A stretch of DNA of 64,000 bases from Methanohalophilus sp. RSK (GTDB lineage: Archaea; Halobacteriota; Methanosarcinia; Methanosarcinales; Methanosarcinaceae), in assembly GCF_003722075.1 (NCBI RefSeq), contig NZ_RDSK01000002.1:1-64000 (forward strand), written 5' to 3'. Position numbers and translations under genes: made by a program. Below, one piece after another: positions 50,976 to 63,665 of the stretch; position 1 is the stretch's first letter; every line of letters starts with the position of its first letter. The notes beneath the pieces are model-generated. The model was given only the letters and a program-made list of their open reading frames with translations. It did no database searches and had not been told where the DNA came from.

Positions 50976-52400
50976 TCATTTTTCCGGGAAGAATTCAATA
51001 GCCTGTGCAAGTTCCCTGTGATTTTTGGCATAATCCTTGATATCGATCCCCTGCAGATAGGCATCACATGCCTGTATCAGTGCTTTTGCTCCTGATCGGG
51101 TTCCTTCCGGATGGGCATGCACTCCTGATCCCATGGTCGTGATGAAATCAACGTTACCCATTACATCGATGAAGGGCTTCAGCCTGACCGGGTTCAGTCC
51201 ACCGGAAACAATGGGACAACATTTTTTCATGCCTCTCCAACTGTCTTTTTCCAGGATAAGGTGATGGGCTATGTCTTCATTCACAAGTTCTATGGCATCC
51301 TTATCCGTTTCCATGATCTTGGCCCAGCTCTGTTCGAAGAAATGGCCATGTGAACTCAAATACTGGATGCCATGGGCTGCAACAACATCTTCCTCAGGAG
51401 TTCCTTTCATCTTTCCGACTCCTGCGGTACCCGTATGGATGCCGGAGGCGCCTGCCAGACGTGCGAATTTAGACAGTACCAGCACGGAAAAACCTATGGG
51501 ATTTTCCGGGCGTGTGAAGGCACCGTGAGCTGCCCTGTGGAAATGCAGGAAAACATCTGGATACCGCCTTCTGATTGTCTGGATAGCCATCCACCCGGCG
51601 GTAATACCGTCGATGAGGAAAGCATAACTTCCGGGTTCAAACCCTGCATTCCTGATCATTTCGCAGCGCTCGATCATGGTGTCAAAGTCCGGTGCCGAGA
51701 CGTTGAATGAATGCACCTTTTTTTTCCCCGTCTCCTTTACTGCTTTGTCCATGGCTTCTTTAACGTGCTTTACCATCTTGTCATAGGGGCAGAAGTCCTG
51801 ATTTGCCTGTGGTTCATCATTCTTGACAAAATCCCCGCCACCTGCCCAGAAGTCATAGCAGACTTCGGCATATTCGGCAGATGTCAACCCCATCTTGGGT
51901 TTCACGATGGTACCGAGAATAGGCCTGTCGTAAACTCCGAGATAACTGCGCATATCATCGACTGTGAAACCGGGCCCGTCATATTGTTCAAGCATTGAGG
52001 GAGAAAACCAGACATCCAGCAGTTTGAGGGCTGATATCTCTTTCATTCCCAGGACGTTTCCCACGATGTAGGTCAGGATGTTCTGTACATTGCCTCCACG
52101 GTCAAAAAGTCTCCAGGGATAGGCTATCCACACAAGTTCCCTTTCCAGGTCCATCTGGTAGACCAGGGCATTCATGACCTTTGAGAACTTCGTCTCGGTA
52201 TTTACCCTGAAATTCGTACCCGTTGATGATTCCGCTGCGATTTCAGCTGCTGCCTGTAGCATATTCATCTCCCCGCCGGGAACTAGCCTGAAAACCGTAA
52301 GCAGGTATTCACCGTTGGTCGGGTCGGGCAATTCGAGGTTCACATAGCCTTGCTGTTTGGGATTTAATGACTGGACTAACTCTTCAATAGTTGAGCTCAT
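50976..52400 (-). CDS. rbcL: Form II/III RuBisCO large subunit
   Basis: A 474-residue RuBisCO. Active-site residues: GTIVKPKMGL, GGGDFVKNDEPQ with the carbamylated Lys, HFHRAAHGAF, and SGGLNP. It closely resembles the Methanococcoides burtonii enzyme, including the extra segment between residues of SSHGHFFEQSW and RGMKKCCPIV, known as the RuBisCO assembly domain, which helps form decamers. It carboxylates ribulose bisphosphate made from nucleotide phosphates, in AMP salvage. No e2b2/deoxyribulose isomerase gene is next to it. It stands alone, divergent from Lhr's neighbourhood. The catalytic loop is complete. Confidence 0.93.
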   Translation of the reverse strand: MSSTIEELVQSLNPKQQGYVNLELPDPTNGEYLLTVFRLVPGGEMNMLQAAAEIAAESSTGTNFRVNTETKFSKVMNALVYQMDLERELVWIAYPWRLFDRGGNVQNILTYIVGNVLGMKEISALKLLDVWFSPSMLEQYDGPGFTVDDMRSYLGVYDRPILGTIVKPKMGLTSAEYAEVCYDFWAGGGDFVKNDEPQANQDFCPYDKMVKHVKEAMDKAVKETGKKKVHSFNVSAPDFDTMIERCEMIRNAGFEPGSYAFLIDGITAGWMAIQTIRRRYPDVFLHFHRAAHGAFTRPENPIGFSVLVLSKFARLAGASGIHTGTAGVGKMKGTPEEDVVAAHGIQYLSSHGHFFEQSWAKIMETDKDAIELVNEDIAHHLILEKDSWRGMKKCCPIVSGGLNPVRLKPFIDVMGNVDFITTMGSGVHAHPEGTRSGAKALIQACDAYLQGIDIKDYAKNHRELAQAIEFFPEK

Positions 52401-52461
52401 AATAAGAATAACAGTTTGTAATCTATTTTAGTTTTTGGAAGGAAACAAAATGCAGACTTCA

Positions 52462-56119
<3,658 letters not shown>

Positions 56120-56123
<4 letters not shown>

Positions 56124-56257
56124 TTATTCCTTTCCCGGGCGTTGTTTTTTTTCAAGTTCATCAAGGAGAATAGGAACATTGTTTCTCCTACAAGTACAAG
56201 TAATCCGCCTAATTTTGTGGACATGCTTTTTTGTTGTGGTAATATTTTATCGAACAT
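56120..56257 (-). CDS. Small single-pass membrane peptide (45 aa) in the Lhr operon
   Basis: ATG 56257 to TGA 56120 encodes 45 residues: MFDKILPQQKS, then a helix with LGGLLVLVGETMFLFSLM (about 17-34), then a basic tail. The stop overlaps the phosphoesterase start by 4 bp (ATGA), and AAGGGAG stands upstream. The translational coupling supports it as a real gene. No family recognised; role in the Lhr operon unknown. Confidence 0.6.
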
Positions 56258-56410
56258 AATCCATTTCTCCCTTAGTAATAATGACACCTGTTATATGATT
56301 ATTTTTTCAGAAAGTAGAAACCTGACAATTATCATTTTTCCTAATTGTATATTTGATTGTCGCGCATAATATTGTACCGAATTGACAGATATCACCATTG
56401 ATACATTTTT

Positions 56411-56793
56411 ATCAACCTCAGAGCACCAATTTATGGTTATGAGGAAGAAAACGACCGCTATCAGGTAATCGAATCCAGAATAGAGGAAGAACTTGGCCGG
56501 GCTCCTGAAACATATGCACTGGCTGCATATGATGCTCTCTGGCTGGCTACATTCGTGGATCTCGATGCAGTGCCTGAGAATGGATGAAAGCACAAAACTG
56601 GCAATGAATACCCTTTTCCGATACGTATTTCGGTGTCACCGGCTGGACAAAACTGGATGAAAATGGTGACAGGGTACACTGGGATCACGACATCTGGGCA
56701 ATCAGTGAAAATAATGGAAATTACGAATGGAAACTTGATGCCAGGTATCAGGTCGATCCCGGAGAAGAAGGTAAATTGATGTACATTGAATAA
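56411..56793 (+). pseudogene. Truncated LivK-like ABC substrate-binding protein
   Basis: Three reading pieces of one protein: APIYGYEEENDRYQ...AYDALWLATFVDLDA, then MDESTKLAMNTL, then WTKLDENGDRVHWDHD...GEEGKLMYIE, ending at TAA 56791-56793. They match the C-terminal lobe of branched-chain-amino-acid-type (LivK, Leu/Ile/Val-binding) periplasmic proteins (AYDA.W.A and the GVTGWT..DENGDR block). The N-terminal two-thirds is absent, and frameshifts occur near 56584 and 56615 (run of T). No transporter genes are adjacent. Confidence 0.7.
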
Positions 56794-56870
56794 AAGTGGT
56801 ATCTCTCACCACACATTTTTTTTATATTTCTATAAAATTGTCTTCTCCTATTTTCTAAGCCGTCGAAAAC

Positions 56871-56880
56871 CTTATATTTT
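56871..56880 (+). promoter_or_regulatory. TATA box of tRNA-Val
   Basis: CTTATATTTT lies 33 to 42 bases ahead of the tRNA, fitting an archaeal tRNA promoter. Confidence 0.45.
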
Positions 56881-56912
56881 ATTGTGGTTCACTTAGGTAA
56901 ATATCTTTTTAT

Positions 56913-56986
56913 GGGCCCGTAGTCTAGCCGGTTATGACGTCGCCTTCACACGGCGGAGATCCTGGATTCGAATTCCAGCGGGCCCA
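56913..56986 (+). tRNA. tRNA-Val (CAC)
   Basis: Acceptor stem GGGCCCG pairs with CGGGCCC (56979-56985). D arm GTCTAGCCGGTTATGAC. Anticodon loop TTCACAC with anticodon CAC (GUG, Val). T arm CTGGATTCGAATTCCAG. CCA is not encoded. It is a 74-base tRNA with no intron seen. Confidence 0.9.
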
Positions 56987-57207
56987 CTGTACTCTTTGTT
57001 GGTTTCTGATAGGGATTCCTGTAATGATTCGAGTTGATTATCTAAATTTTGTATTCTCCTTTCAAGGCTATATTCCTTTTTTGGTTGTACAATGCATGAG
57101 CAAAATATTATTAGGCATAGCATACTTAATATATATATAAATATAAATAAGATGATCTTTAATGTGTGCTTTGCGAAATCGACGTTTGTATCAATGGTTG
57201 TAAAATT

Positions 57208-58698
57208 ATGGAATTTAATACATAGTCATCAATTGAAAATAATGAAGATCAGTACGTAGCAGGCTATAATGCTCGATTTTATGAGGCCTTGTTTCAAAAC
57301 AATTTAAACCCTATTGCTGTTATCGATATACAGGGCAATTACATAAAAGCAAATGATGCTTTTTGCAATTTTGTTAATGTCCAATCTCAAGATCTGTTAA
57401 AAATGAATATTAGTAATTTCTTGCCTACAAATCAGGAAAATGTGGATTTAGAAGAACATTTTAGATTATGGGAAATTGGTGGGACCATAGAAACCTCATA
57501 TCTGGTTCATGATGAAATTAAAACTCTTGAACTTACACTTACACTAATAAAATACAGAGGAGCTAAATATGTTCTAGGTGTAGGTCGTGACATAACTTCA
57601 CAAAAAAGAGCATATGAGGACCTAAAGAAAAGTGAAGCAAGAAATACCTCTATCAACCAAGCTTTGCCAGATTTAATTTTTGAAATGGATGCAAAAGGGA
57701 ATTTCATAGACTATAATGCACCTGATGATGAAGATTTACTGCTACCACCTGATGCTTTTCTAAACCAAAACATAAAAGACATATTTCCTAATCAAATTGC
57801 ATCTATTACGATGGAAAACATTGACAAAACACTTAGTGAAAAACATATTCATGTATATGAATATGAGATTGAAACGGATGGAGACAAAAAAATATTTGAA
57901 TCTCGAATGATACCCAAAGAAGACACAACAGTATTGGCAATTGTTAGGGACATAACTAAAAGGAGAGAAGCAGAAAAATTACTTATTCAGGAAAAAATCG
58001 TTGCAGAAAATGCAAATAAAGCCAAATCGGAATTCCTTGCTAACATGAGCCACGAATTGCGCACACCACTCAATTCAATTATTGGTTTTTCTCAAATTTT
58101 ATCTAAAAACAAAGCAAATAACCTTGATAATAAAGAGCTCAAATATCTATCCAATATCCATAAAAGTGGTAAACATCTCCTGGAATTAATTAATGATATA
58201 CTTGATATATCAAAAATTCAAAATGGAAAAATGGAATTTTATCCAGAATTACTTGATATATCGGATATTTGTGATGAGGTCTGCCCAATAATACATCCTC
58301 TGGTTGAAGAAAAAAGCATATCTCTGGAATGTGAAGTACAACAATCTGGACGGCTTATAAAAGCTGATAAATCCAAATTCACTCAAATTTTGCATAATCT
58401 GCTCAGTAATGCAGCTAAATTTACTCCTGAAAATGGAAAAATCTGTATTGAATTTAAATCCATCAATGATAATTTACAGGTAGCAGTGAGCGATACAGGT
58501 ATAGGTATACCAGAAGAACAGCAAAGATGTATATTTGACTCTTTCAAGCAAATTGATTCATCGGCTTCAAGGGAATATGAAGGAACAGGATTGGGTCTGG
58601 CCCTGGTAAAAGAATATGTTGAAATGCATGGTGGGAATATCTGGGTTGAAAGTGAAGTTGGGCATGGAACTACTTTTATTTTTACCATTCCAACTTAA
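57208..58698 (+). CDS. PAS sensor histidine kinase with in-frame TAG at codon 6
   Basis: From ATG 57208 the frame reads MEFNT, then TAG (57223-57225), then SSIENNEDQYVAGYNARFYEALFQ and on without a break to TAA 58698. It is a cytoplasmic kinase: PAS (about 28-140), PAS (145-245), HisKA with FLANMSHELRTPLNSIIG (about 275), and HATPase with NLLSNAAKFTP and GTGLGLAL. If the TAG is a stop, the only later start is TTG 57289, which cuts into the first PAS helix. A TATA-rich run lies at about 57125-57150. The signal is unknown; no receiver gene adjacent. Confidence 0.8.
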
Positions 58699-58743
58699 GG
58701 TATATTTGAATTAAGAAGTCACTTAGTCCGCCGAATAAAATCT

Positions 58744-59394
58744 TTAATACTCCCGCTCCCCGAATATAGCCGAACCCACACGCACCATTGTAGCTCCTTC
58801 CTCGATAGCCACCATGTAATCATTGGACATGCCCATTGACAATTCCTGAATATCGATATTGCCGCGGTTTTCCTGTTTCATTTCATCAAAAAGGGCTTTC
58901 ATCTTTTGGAAATAGGTACGGGTTTGTTCGGCAGGGACAAAAGGAGGGATGCACATCAGGCCTTCCACGCGGATATTTTGAAGGGAGCGGATTTCGTTTA
59001 TCACTTCTTTGATCCTGTCCAGCCGGAAACCATGTTTCTGTGGCTCATTGCCTATGTTTACCTGAAGGAAGACCCTTTGTACCTGATCGATATCCCCGGC
59101 TCTGCTATCAATGTTATTTATTACTTTCAGGGAGTCGACTGATTGGATGACATCAAAAAACTCAACAGCCTTTTTGACTTTATTTGTCTGCAGGTGGCCT
59201 ATCAGGTGTGTCTCACAGGGCAGGATTTCCTCGCGTTTATCTTCATATTCCTGAACCCGGTTCTCTCCGATTATGGTAGCCCCGGACCGGATGGCTTCGT
59301 TGATCCTTTCAGGTTCTATTGTCTTGGTGACACAGATGAGTGTCCTGTCACCGATCTCCTCGAGAATCCTCTTAATATTTTCATCGACTGGCAT
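58744..59394 (-). CDS. YggS/PLPBP family PLP-binding protein
   Basis: A 216-residue fold-type III PLP protein. The PLP Lys is in LICVTKTIE (about residue 24), and motifs GENRVQEY, HLIGHLQTNK, LSMGMSNDY and VRVGSAIFG are all present. It holds PLP and helps balance B6 and amino acid pools, with no catalytic activity known. Length is normal. Start ATG 59394. Confidence 0.9.
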   Translation of the reverse strand: MPVDENIKRILEEIGDRTLICVTKTIEPERINEAIRSGATIIGENRVQEYEDKREEILPCETHLIGHLQTNKVKKAVEFFDVIQSVDSLKVINNIDSRAGDIDQVQRVFLQVNIGNEPQKHGFRLDRIKEVINEIRSLQNIRVEGLMCIPPFVPAEQTRTYFQKMKALFDEMKQENRGNIDIQELSMGMSNDYMVAIEEGATMVRVGSAIFGEREY

Positions 59395-59437
59395 TGATGT
59401 CCCCGTGATGCTTTATTCAAGATTTGATATATTTAAA

Positions 59438-60202
59438 TCATTCTGATTGTGAATTTTGTTTCTTCTCCAGAATAAAAAACACGTACCCATATTCATCCGG
59501 GTATTTGCGGAATAGTTCGATTTCCTTTCTTGAAAAATCGATTACCGATTTAGCTTCCTCATTTTTCCTGTACTTATCTTCAATTTCATCGAGGCGTTTA
59601 CCAAGATAAGCATAGAAATCATCCCACCAGGCAGATACCGGCAACTTGAACCTGCTTATAATATCGTAACCTGCATCCTCAATTATTCTTTCATTTTCAG
59701 GGATGGTCTTTATATCCGGGTAACAATCCTGCCAGAAATTCATCACTTCTTCGGCTGGTGTATCGGTGAAAAGGGCTGCTTCTGTCAGCGCCATAAAACC
59801 TCTGTCTTTCAGGAAACCTTTCCAGTATTCAAGCCCCTTTCCAAAACCCATCACAAAGATTGAACCTTCTGCCCATATTACATCGAATTTCTTATCCTTG
59901 AGAGGCAGTTTTTCCATAGAGGCACAAACCGTCTCTATCCTGTCAACATTTCCCTCTTTCCGGGCCTTTTTCATCAATTGTTCCAGATATGGCCTGGAAA
60001 TATCAAGTGCAATTATTTGGCAATTCTCACAGGTTCTTGCAAGATGAAGTGTTTGCATCCCAACACCGCAACCGATGTCAAGTATCCTGGCACCCGTCGC
60101 TAAGTTAGGAAGTGAATTGAATGCTTTTTCAGTGCATTCGTCACTTCCCGGACCCTGACGTGGTAAACCACTACATATCTCGAAAATTGCTGAATTTTCC
60201 AT
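59438..60202 (-). CDS. Class I SAM-dependent methyltransferase
   Basis: About 254 residues. Motif I ILDIGCGVGMQTLHLA (about 40), an acidic IIALDISRPYLEQ, and FDVIWAEGSI as motif IV place it in the UbiE/SAM superfamily. ATG 60202 is chosen because TTTTTATTG lies about 30 bases upstream, so leaderless; a longer frame to 60220 exists. Substrate unknown. Confidence 0.82.
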   Translation of the reverse strand: MENSAIFEICSGLPRQGPGSDECTEKAFNSLPNLATGARILDIGCGVGMQTLHLARTCENCQIIALDISRPYLEQLMKKARKEGNVDRIETVCASMEKLPLKDKKFDVIWAEGSIFVMGFGKGLEYWKGFLKDRGFMALTEAALFTDTPAEEVMNFWQDCYPDIKTIPENERIIEDAGYDIISRFKLPVSAWWDDFYAYLGKRLDEIEDKYRKNEEAKSVIDFSRKEIELFRKYPDEYGYVFFILEKKQNSQSE

Positions 60203-60470
60203 ATGTATCAGTAAAGACAATCAATAAAAAGTTTTTATGCTCAATTTCTTCTTTTTGAAGGTATTATTGCTAAACCCACAGGAAAAATTATCATTCATTA
60301 GTAGCAACATTGTTTCGGCATATAATTATCAGACTTGCAGCTATTGATAATTCGAGGGGAGATGTTTGCCTCTTATGCAAGGGAAATTCATTGGTTGGAG
60401 TTCCCTGCATTTGATAAATAATTCTGTCACATGAATGCTACATATAACAGGGGAATTTTGGAGGAAATAC

Positions 60471-62249
60471 ATGGCAAAATACAGATGTTCGGTTTGCAAC
60501 TGGGTTTATGATGAGGAGGTTGAAGGACAGGATTTTGATTCACTGCCTGATGACTATACATGTCCGGTATGCGGGGCTCCCAAATCCGCTTTTGTTCCTG
60601 AAGGCGGGGAAAAGGAAGATGAATCGGTAGAAACGACTGTTGCCGACAAGATCGTCGAACAACTTGAAGCCTTCGGTGTCAGGTTTGTCTATGGGATTCC
60701 CGGGGATTCCAACCTGCCCCTGATAGACTCCATCCGCAGGAGTGACAAAATAAAATTCATTCTCACAAGACACGAAGAGACCGCTGCTTTCATGGCTTCT
60801 GCACATGGGAAGATCACCGGCGGGCTGGGCGTCTGTATCTCCATAGCGGGCCCAGGTTCTACAAACCTTATCACCGGTTTAATGGATGCTGCTACCGACA
60901 GGAGTCCGGTGCTTGCCTTTGCCGGTCAGGTGGCAGAGGTCTATCTTGGAAGTGAGGCCTTCCAGGAGATCGACCAGATAGAACTGTTCTCTCCCTTTGC
61001 TGAATTCACAGAAACCATTGCCCGGGAGAACCAGGCGCTCGGTCTGGTCACAAGGGCTACTAAATATGCCTTCAAAAAGCCCGGTGTTGCGGTACTCAGC
61101 ACACCGACAGACATCCTGGCAGGCAAACTTAGCGGGGATGTATATTTCGCTGAAAAGAGGCTGGTTTCAAACCAGACCGCTCCAAGACCTGAAGATGTGG
61201 AAAAGGCTGCGGAATTGATCAACAATCACGAGAAAGTCACTCTCTTTGCAGGCTGGGGCTGTCGTCACAGTGGTGAATTGCTAACACAACTCTCACAAAA
61301 AATCAAAGCCCCCATTGCCACTACATCCAGGGTCAAGGGCGTGGTACACGAAACCGATCGTTATAGTCTGGGTGTACTTGGTTCCATAGGTTCAAAACAT
61401 GCGGCAAAAGCTGTACAAAACAGTGAACTTATAGTTATCATAGGTTCGGGTTTCAGACAGGCCAACCTTGTTCCTTCAGGAATCAGGATTGTCCAGATAG
61501 ATATCGATCCGACCAAGATCGGAAAGACCTTTGATGTCGATGCTCCTATTGTCGGGGATGCGGATCTTGTACTTAAAGACCTTCTCCCCATTGTCGATGA
61601 AAAGGAAGAAATCACTGAGTTTTTATAGCGCATCGATCGGATGAAAAAGGAGCATTATGAGGAACTAGAAACTGATGCACAGGACCTCTCCATACCTGTA
61701 AATCCCGGTTATGTTGTACAGGCCATTAAACGCCATGCAGACACTGATGCTATAATTTGTGTAGATGTGGGCGACCATACCTACTGGTTCTACAAGAAAT
61801 TCATGTGTGAAGGCCAGAAAACATTAATGTGTGCCAATATTGCCAGTATGGGATTCGGACTGCCTGCAGCCCTTTCGGCAAAACTTGATAATCCTGACAG
61901 GCAGGTAATATGTGTCACAGGAGATGGCGGGTTTGGAATGCTTATGGCTGATTTCACCACTGCTGTGCGTGAAGAGCTCGGGATCAATGTCATTGTCTTT
62001 AATGACGGCAAACTCAAGAACATAAAAAAGGAAGAATTAAGGTCCAGTTATCCTGAATTTGGTGTTAGTTTCCCCAATCCCGATTTTGCGGAATATGCAA
62101 AAACTACCGGAGGCGAAGGTTACAGGATAGAAGACCCGGCAAAACTTGATAAAGCTCTTGAAGAAGCATTCAAATCCACCAAACCCTCTCTTATCGATGT
62201 GGTTGTAGACCCGGATAAGACTGCTGCAAGTACTAAAAGAGTGGATTAA
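60471..62249 (+). CDS. Rubredoxin-fused TPP enzyme (pyruvate oxidase-like) split by in-frame TAG
   Basis: A 592-residue protein if TAG 61626-61628 (codon 386) is read through; otherwise it is two ORFs. Residues 1-45 are a rubredoxin (CSVCNWVYD, CPVCGAP). Then the TPP enzyme: PYR domain with FVYGIPGDSNLP and the activating Glu in RHEETAAF, central domain (FAGWGCRHSG), and, after the TAG in the linker, the PP domain with GDGGFGML...NVIVFND, the TPP-Mg motif. PoxB/acetolactate-synthase family; the rubredoxin suggests an electron outlet from the TPP centre. Start ATG 60471 follows GGAGGAAAT. The second half has no ribosome site. Product and electron acceptor are not certain. Confidence 0.85.
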
Positions 62250-62264
62250 ATATAACAGTGATTC

Positions 62265-62291
62265 TGCCGGCTTTATGCTGTCCTGCCGGCA
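62265..62291 (+). terminator. Hairpin after the TPP enzyme
   Basis: TGCCGGC (62265-62271) pairs with GCCGGCA (62285-62291), followed by AAATCCATTTTTT. It is placed just after the stop at 62249. Confidence 0.45.
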
Positions 62292-62355
62292 AAATCCATT
62301 TTTTGGAGTTGGTAAAACGCACCTTTTTAACCAATAATTCCCAAAATGGAACTAT

Positions 62356-62700
62356 ATGGCACGTAAACTAGATGAAAAAGACATAGATTTACTGAAAAAA
62401 CTTGCTCCTGAGTGCATTGATCTGGAATGCAGTAGTTCAGGTGTCAATTTCAAGTCAATCCTGCCACCGGTTGCAAATCATTTTTCCAGAGATATATCTG
62501 ATTTTTCCCATCGTCTGGAGTCGCTTTCAGGAAAGGAACTGGAATATCTGCTGGACCTGATAAAAGATGGCAGGGAAAGTCTTGGTTGCTTGAGACCGGA
62601 TTATGTCATGGCTTTTCAGGAAATAGTTGCCAGTAGGGCGGGAGATGAACAGGCTGGTGAAATTATCAGGATTTATACTGCTAATAATATTTGTGAATAA
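62356..62700 (+). CDS. Hypothetical protein (114 aa)
   Basis: A soluble helical protein of 114 residues with the start MARKLDEKDIDLLKKLAPEC. It has four Cys, no clear metal motif, and a compact helical look. It resembles conserved small hypothetical proteins of Methanosarcinaceae. Start is ATG 62356 without a strong ribosome site. Function unknown. Confidence 0.6.
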   Translation: MARKLDEKDIDLLKKLAPECIDLECSSSGVNFKSILPPVANHFSRDISDFSHRLESLSGKELEYLLDLIKDGRESLGCLRPDYVMAFQEIVASRAGDEQAGEIIRIYTANNICE

Positions 62701-62847
62701 ATTGTACAAAGCCAATAGACCTGCAAGGTTTGGTCTGTTGTCTTAATCCTTTTTCGTTCATCTGGTTGACGTAAGGTTTATTAGATATTATGCAACATCT
62801 ATTCACGATTGTGAAAAAGATTGACGGGAATTTTACGGAGGAAGGCA

Positions 62848-63639
62848 ATGAAGGATGCATTAAAAACACTGAGAGAAACAAAACCATTGGTTCATCATAT
62901 TACCAACTGGGTTACAATTTATGACTGTGCAAATATAACAAGGGCGTTTGGTGCTCTTCCCGTAATGGCTCATGCTGTAGAAGAATGTGCTGATATGACT
63001 AAAATTTCCTCTGCTCTTGTACTTAATATCGGAACCCTGACTTCTGAACTTATCGAATCCATGATAATTTCGGCAAAGGCTGCAAACGAAAAACAAATTC
63101 CCGTGGTACTTGATATAGTAGGAGTGGGTGCAACTCAATTCAGAAACCAAATGGCTGCAAAGATCCTTGACAGTGCTCATGTTGATATCATTAAAGGCAA
63201 CTATTCTGAGATTGCAAAACTGGCAGGTGAAAATGCCCGGACAAAAGGAGTTGAAGCAACTTCTATCAATGCTGATTCCGGCTGGCTTGCAAAGAATTTA
63301 GCCACATCAAGGTCATGTACTGTTGTGATGACCGGCAAAGAAGATATAGTCAGTGATGGTTCAAGGATATTTTCCATAAAAAACGGCCATTCAGAAATGG
63401 GTTCAATTGTGGGCACCGGTTGCATGGCTGCTTCAATAATAGGTTCATTTGCAGCCCTGAACGATGATTTCTGTGATGCAGCAATAGATGCTTTGACTTT
63501 CTTTGGGGTTGCCGGGGAACTTGCGGCTGCCAGGTCAAACGGCAGTGGCAGTTTCAAGATGCATTTGTATGATGAAGTGTCCGGGCTTACTGATGAAAAA
63601 GCAGGACCTATGACAAATATTGAGAGTATTGATGGCTGA
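62848..63639 (+). CDS. thiM: Hydroxyethylthiazole kinase
   Basis: A 263-residue ThiM, phosphorylating 4-methyl-5-(2-hydroxyethyl)thiazole for thiamine salvage. Motifs: [14 protein letters not shown] (substrate loop), [21 protein letters not shown], and the P-loop/oxyanion site [12 protein letters not shown] with the catalytic Cys. ATG 62848 is chosen for the ACGGAGGAAGG ahead; the longer TTG frame is rejected. It is followed by thiE 26 bp later, forming an operon. Confidence 0.92.
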   Translation: MKDALKTLRETKPLVHHITNWVTIYDCANITRAFGALPVMAHAVEECADMTKISSALVLNIGTLTSELIESMIISAKAANEKQIPVVLDIVGVGATQFRNQMAAKILDSAHVDIIKGNYSEIAKLAGENARTKGVEATSINADSGWLAKNLATSRSCTVVMTGKEDIVSDGSRIFSIKNGHSEMGSIVGTGCMAASIIGSFAALNDDFCDAAIDALTFFGVAGELAAARSNGSGSFKMHLYDEVSGLTDEKAGPMTNIESIDG

Positions 63640-63665
63640 ATTATAGATTTATGAGGGCTCCATTT

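Noticed and set aside
62701-62847. Possible TPP riboswitch before thiM
   Set aside because: No recognisable TPP-aptamer elements by eye, and such riboswitches are rare in methanogens.
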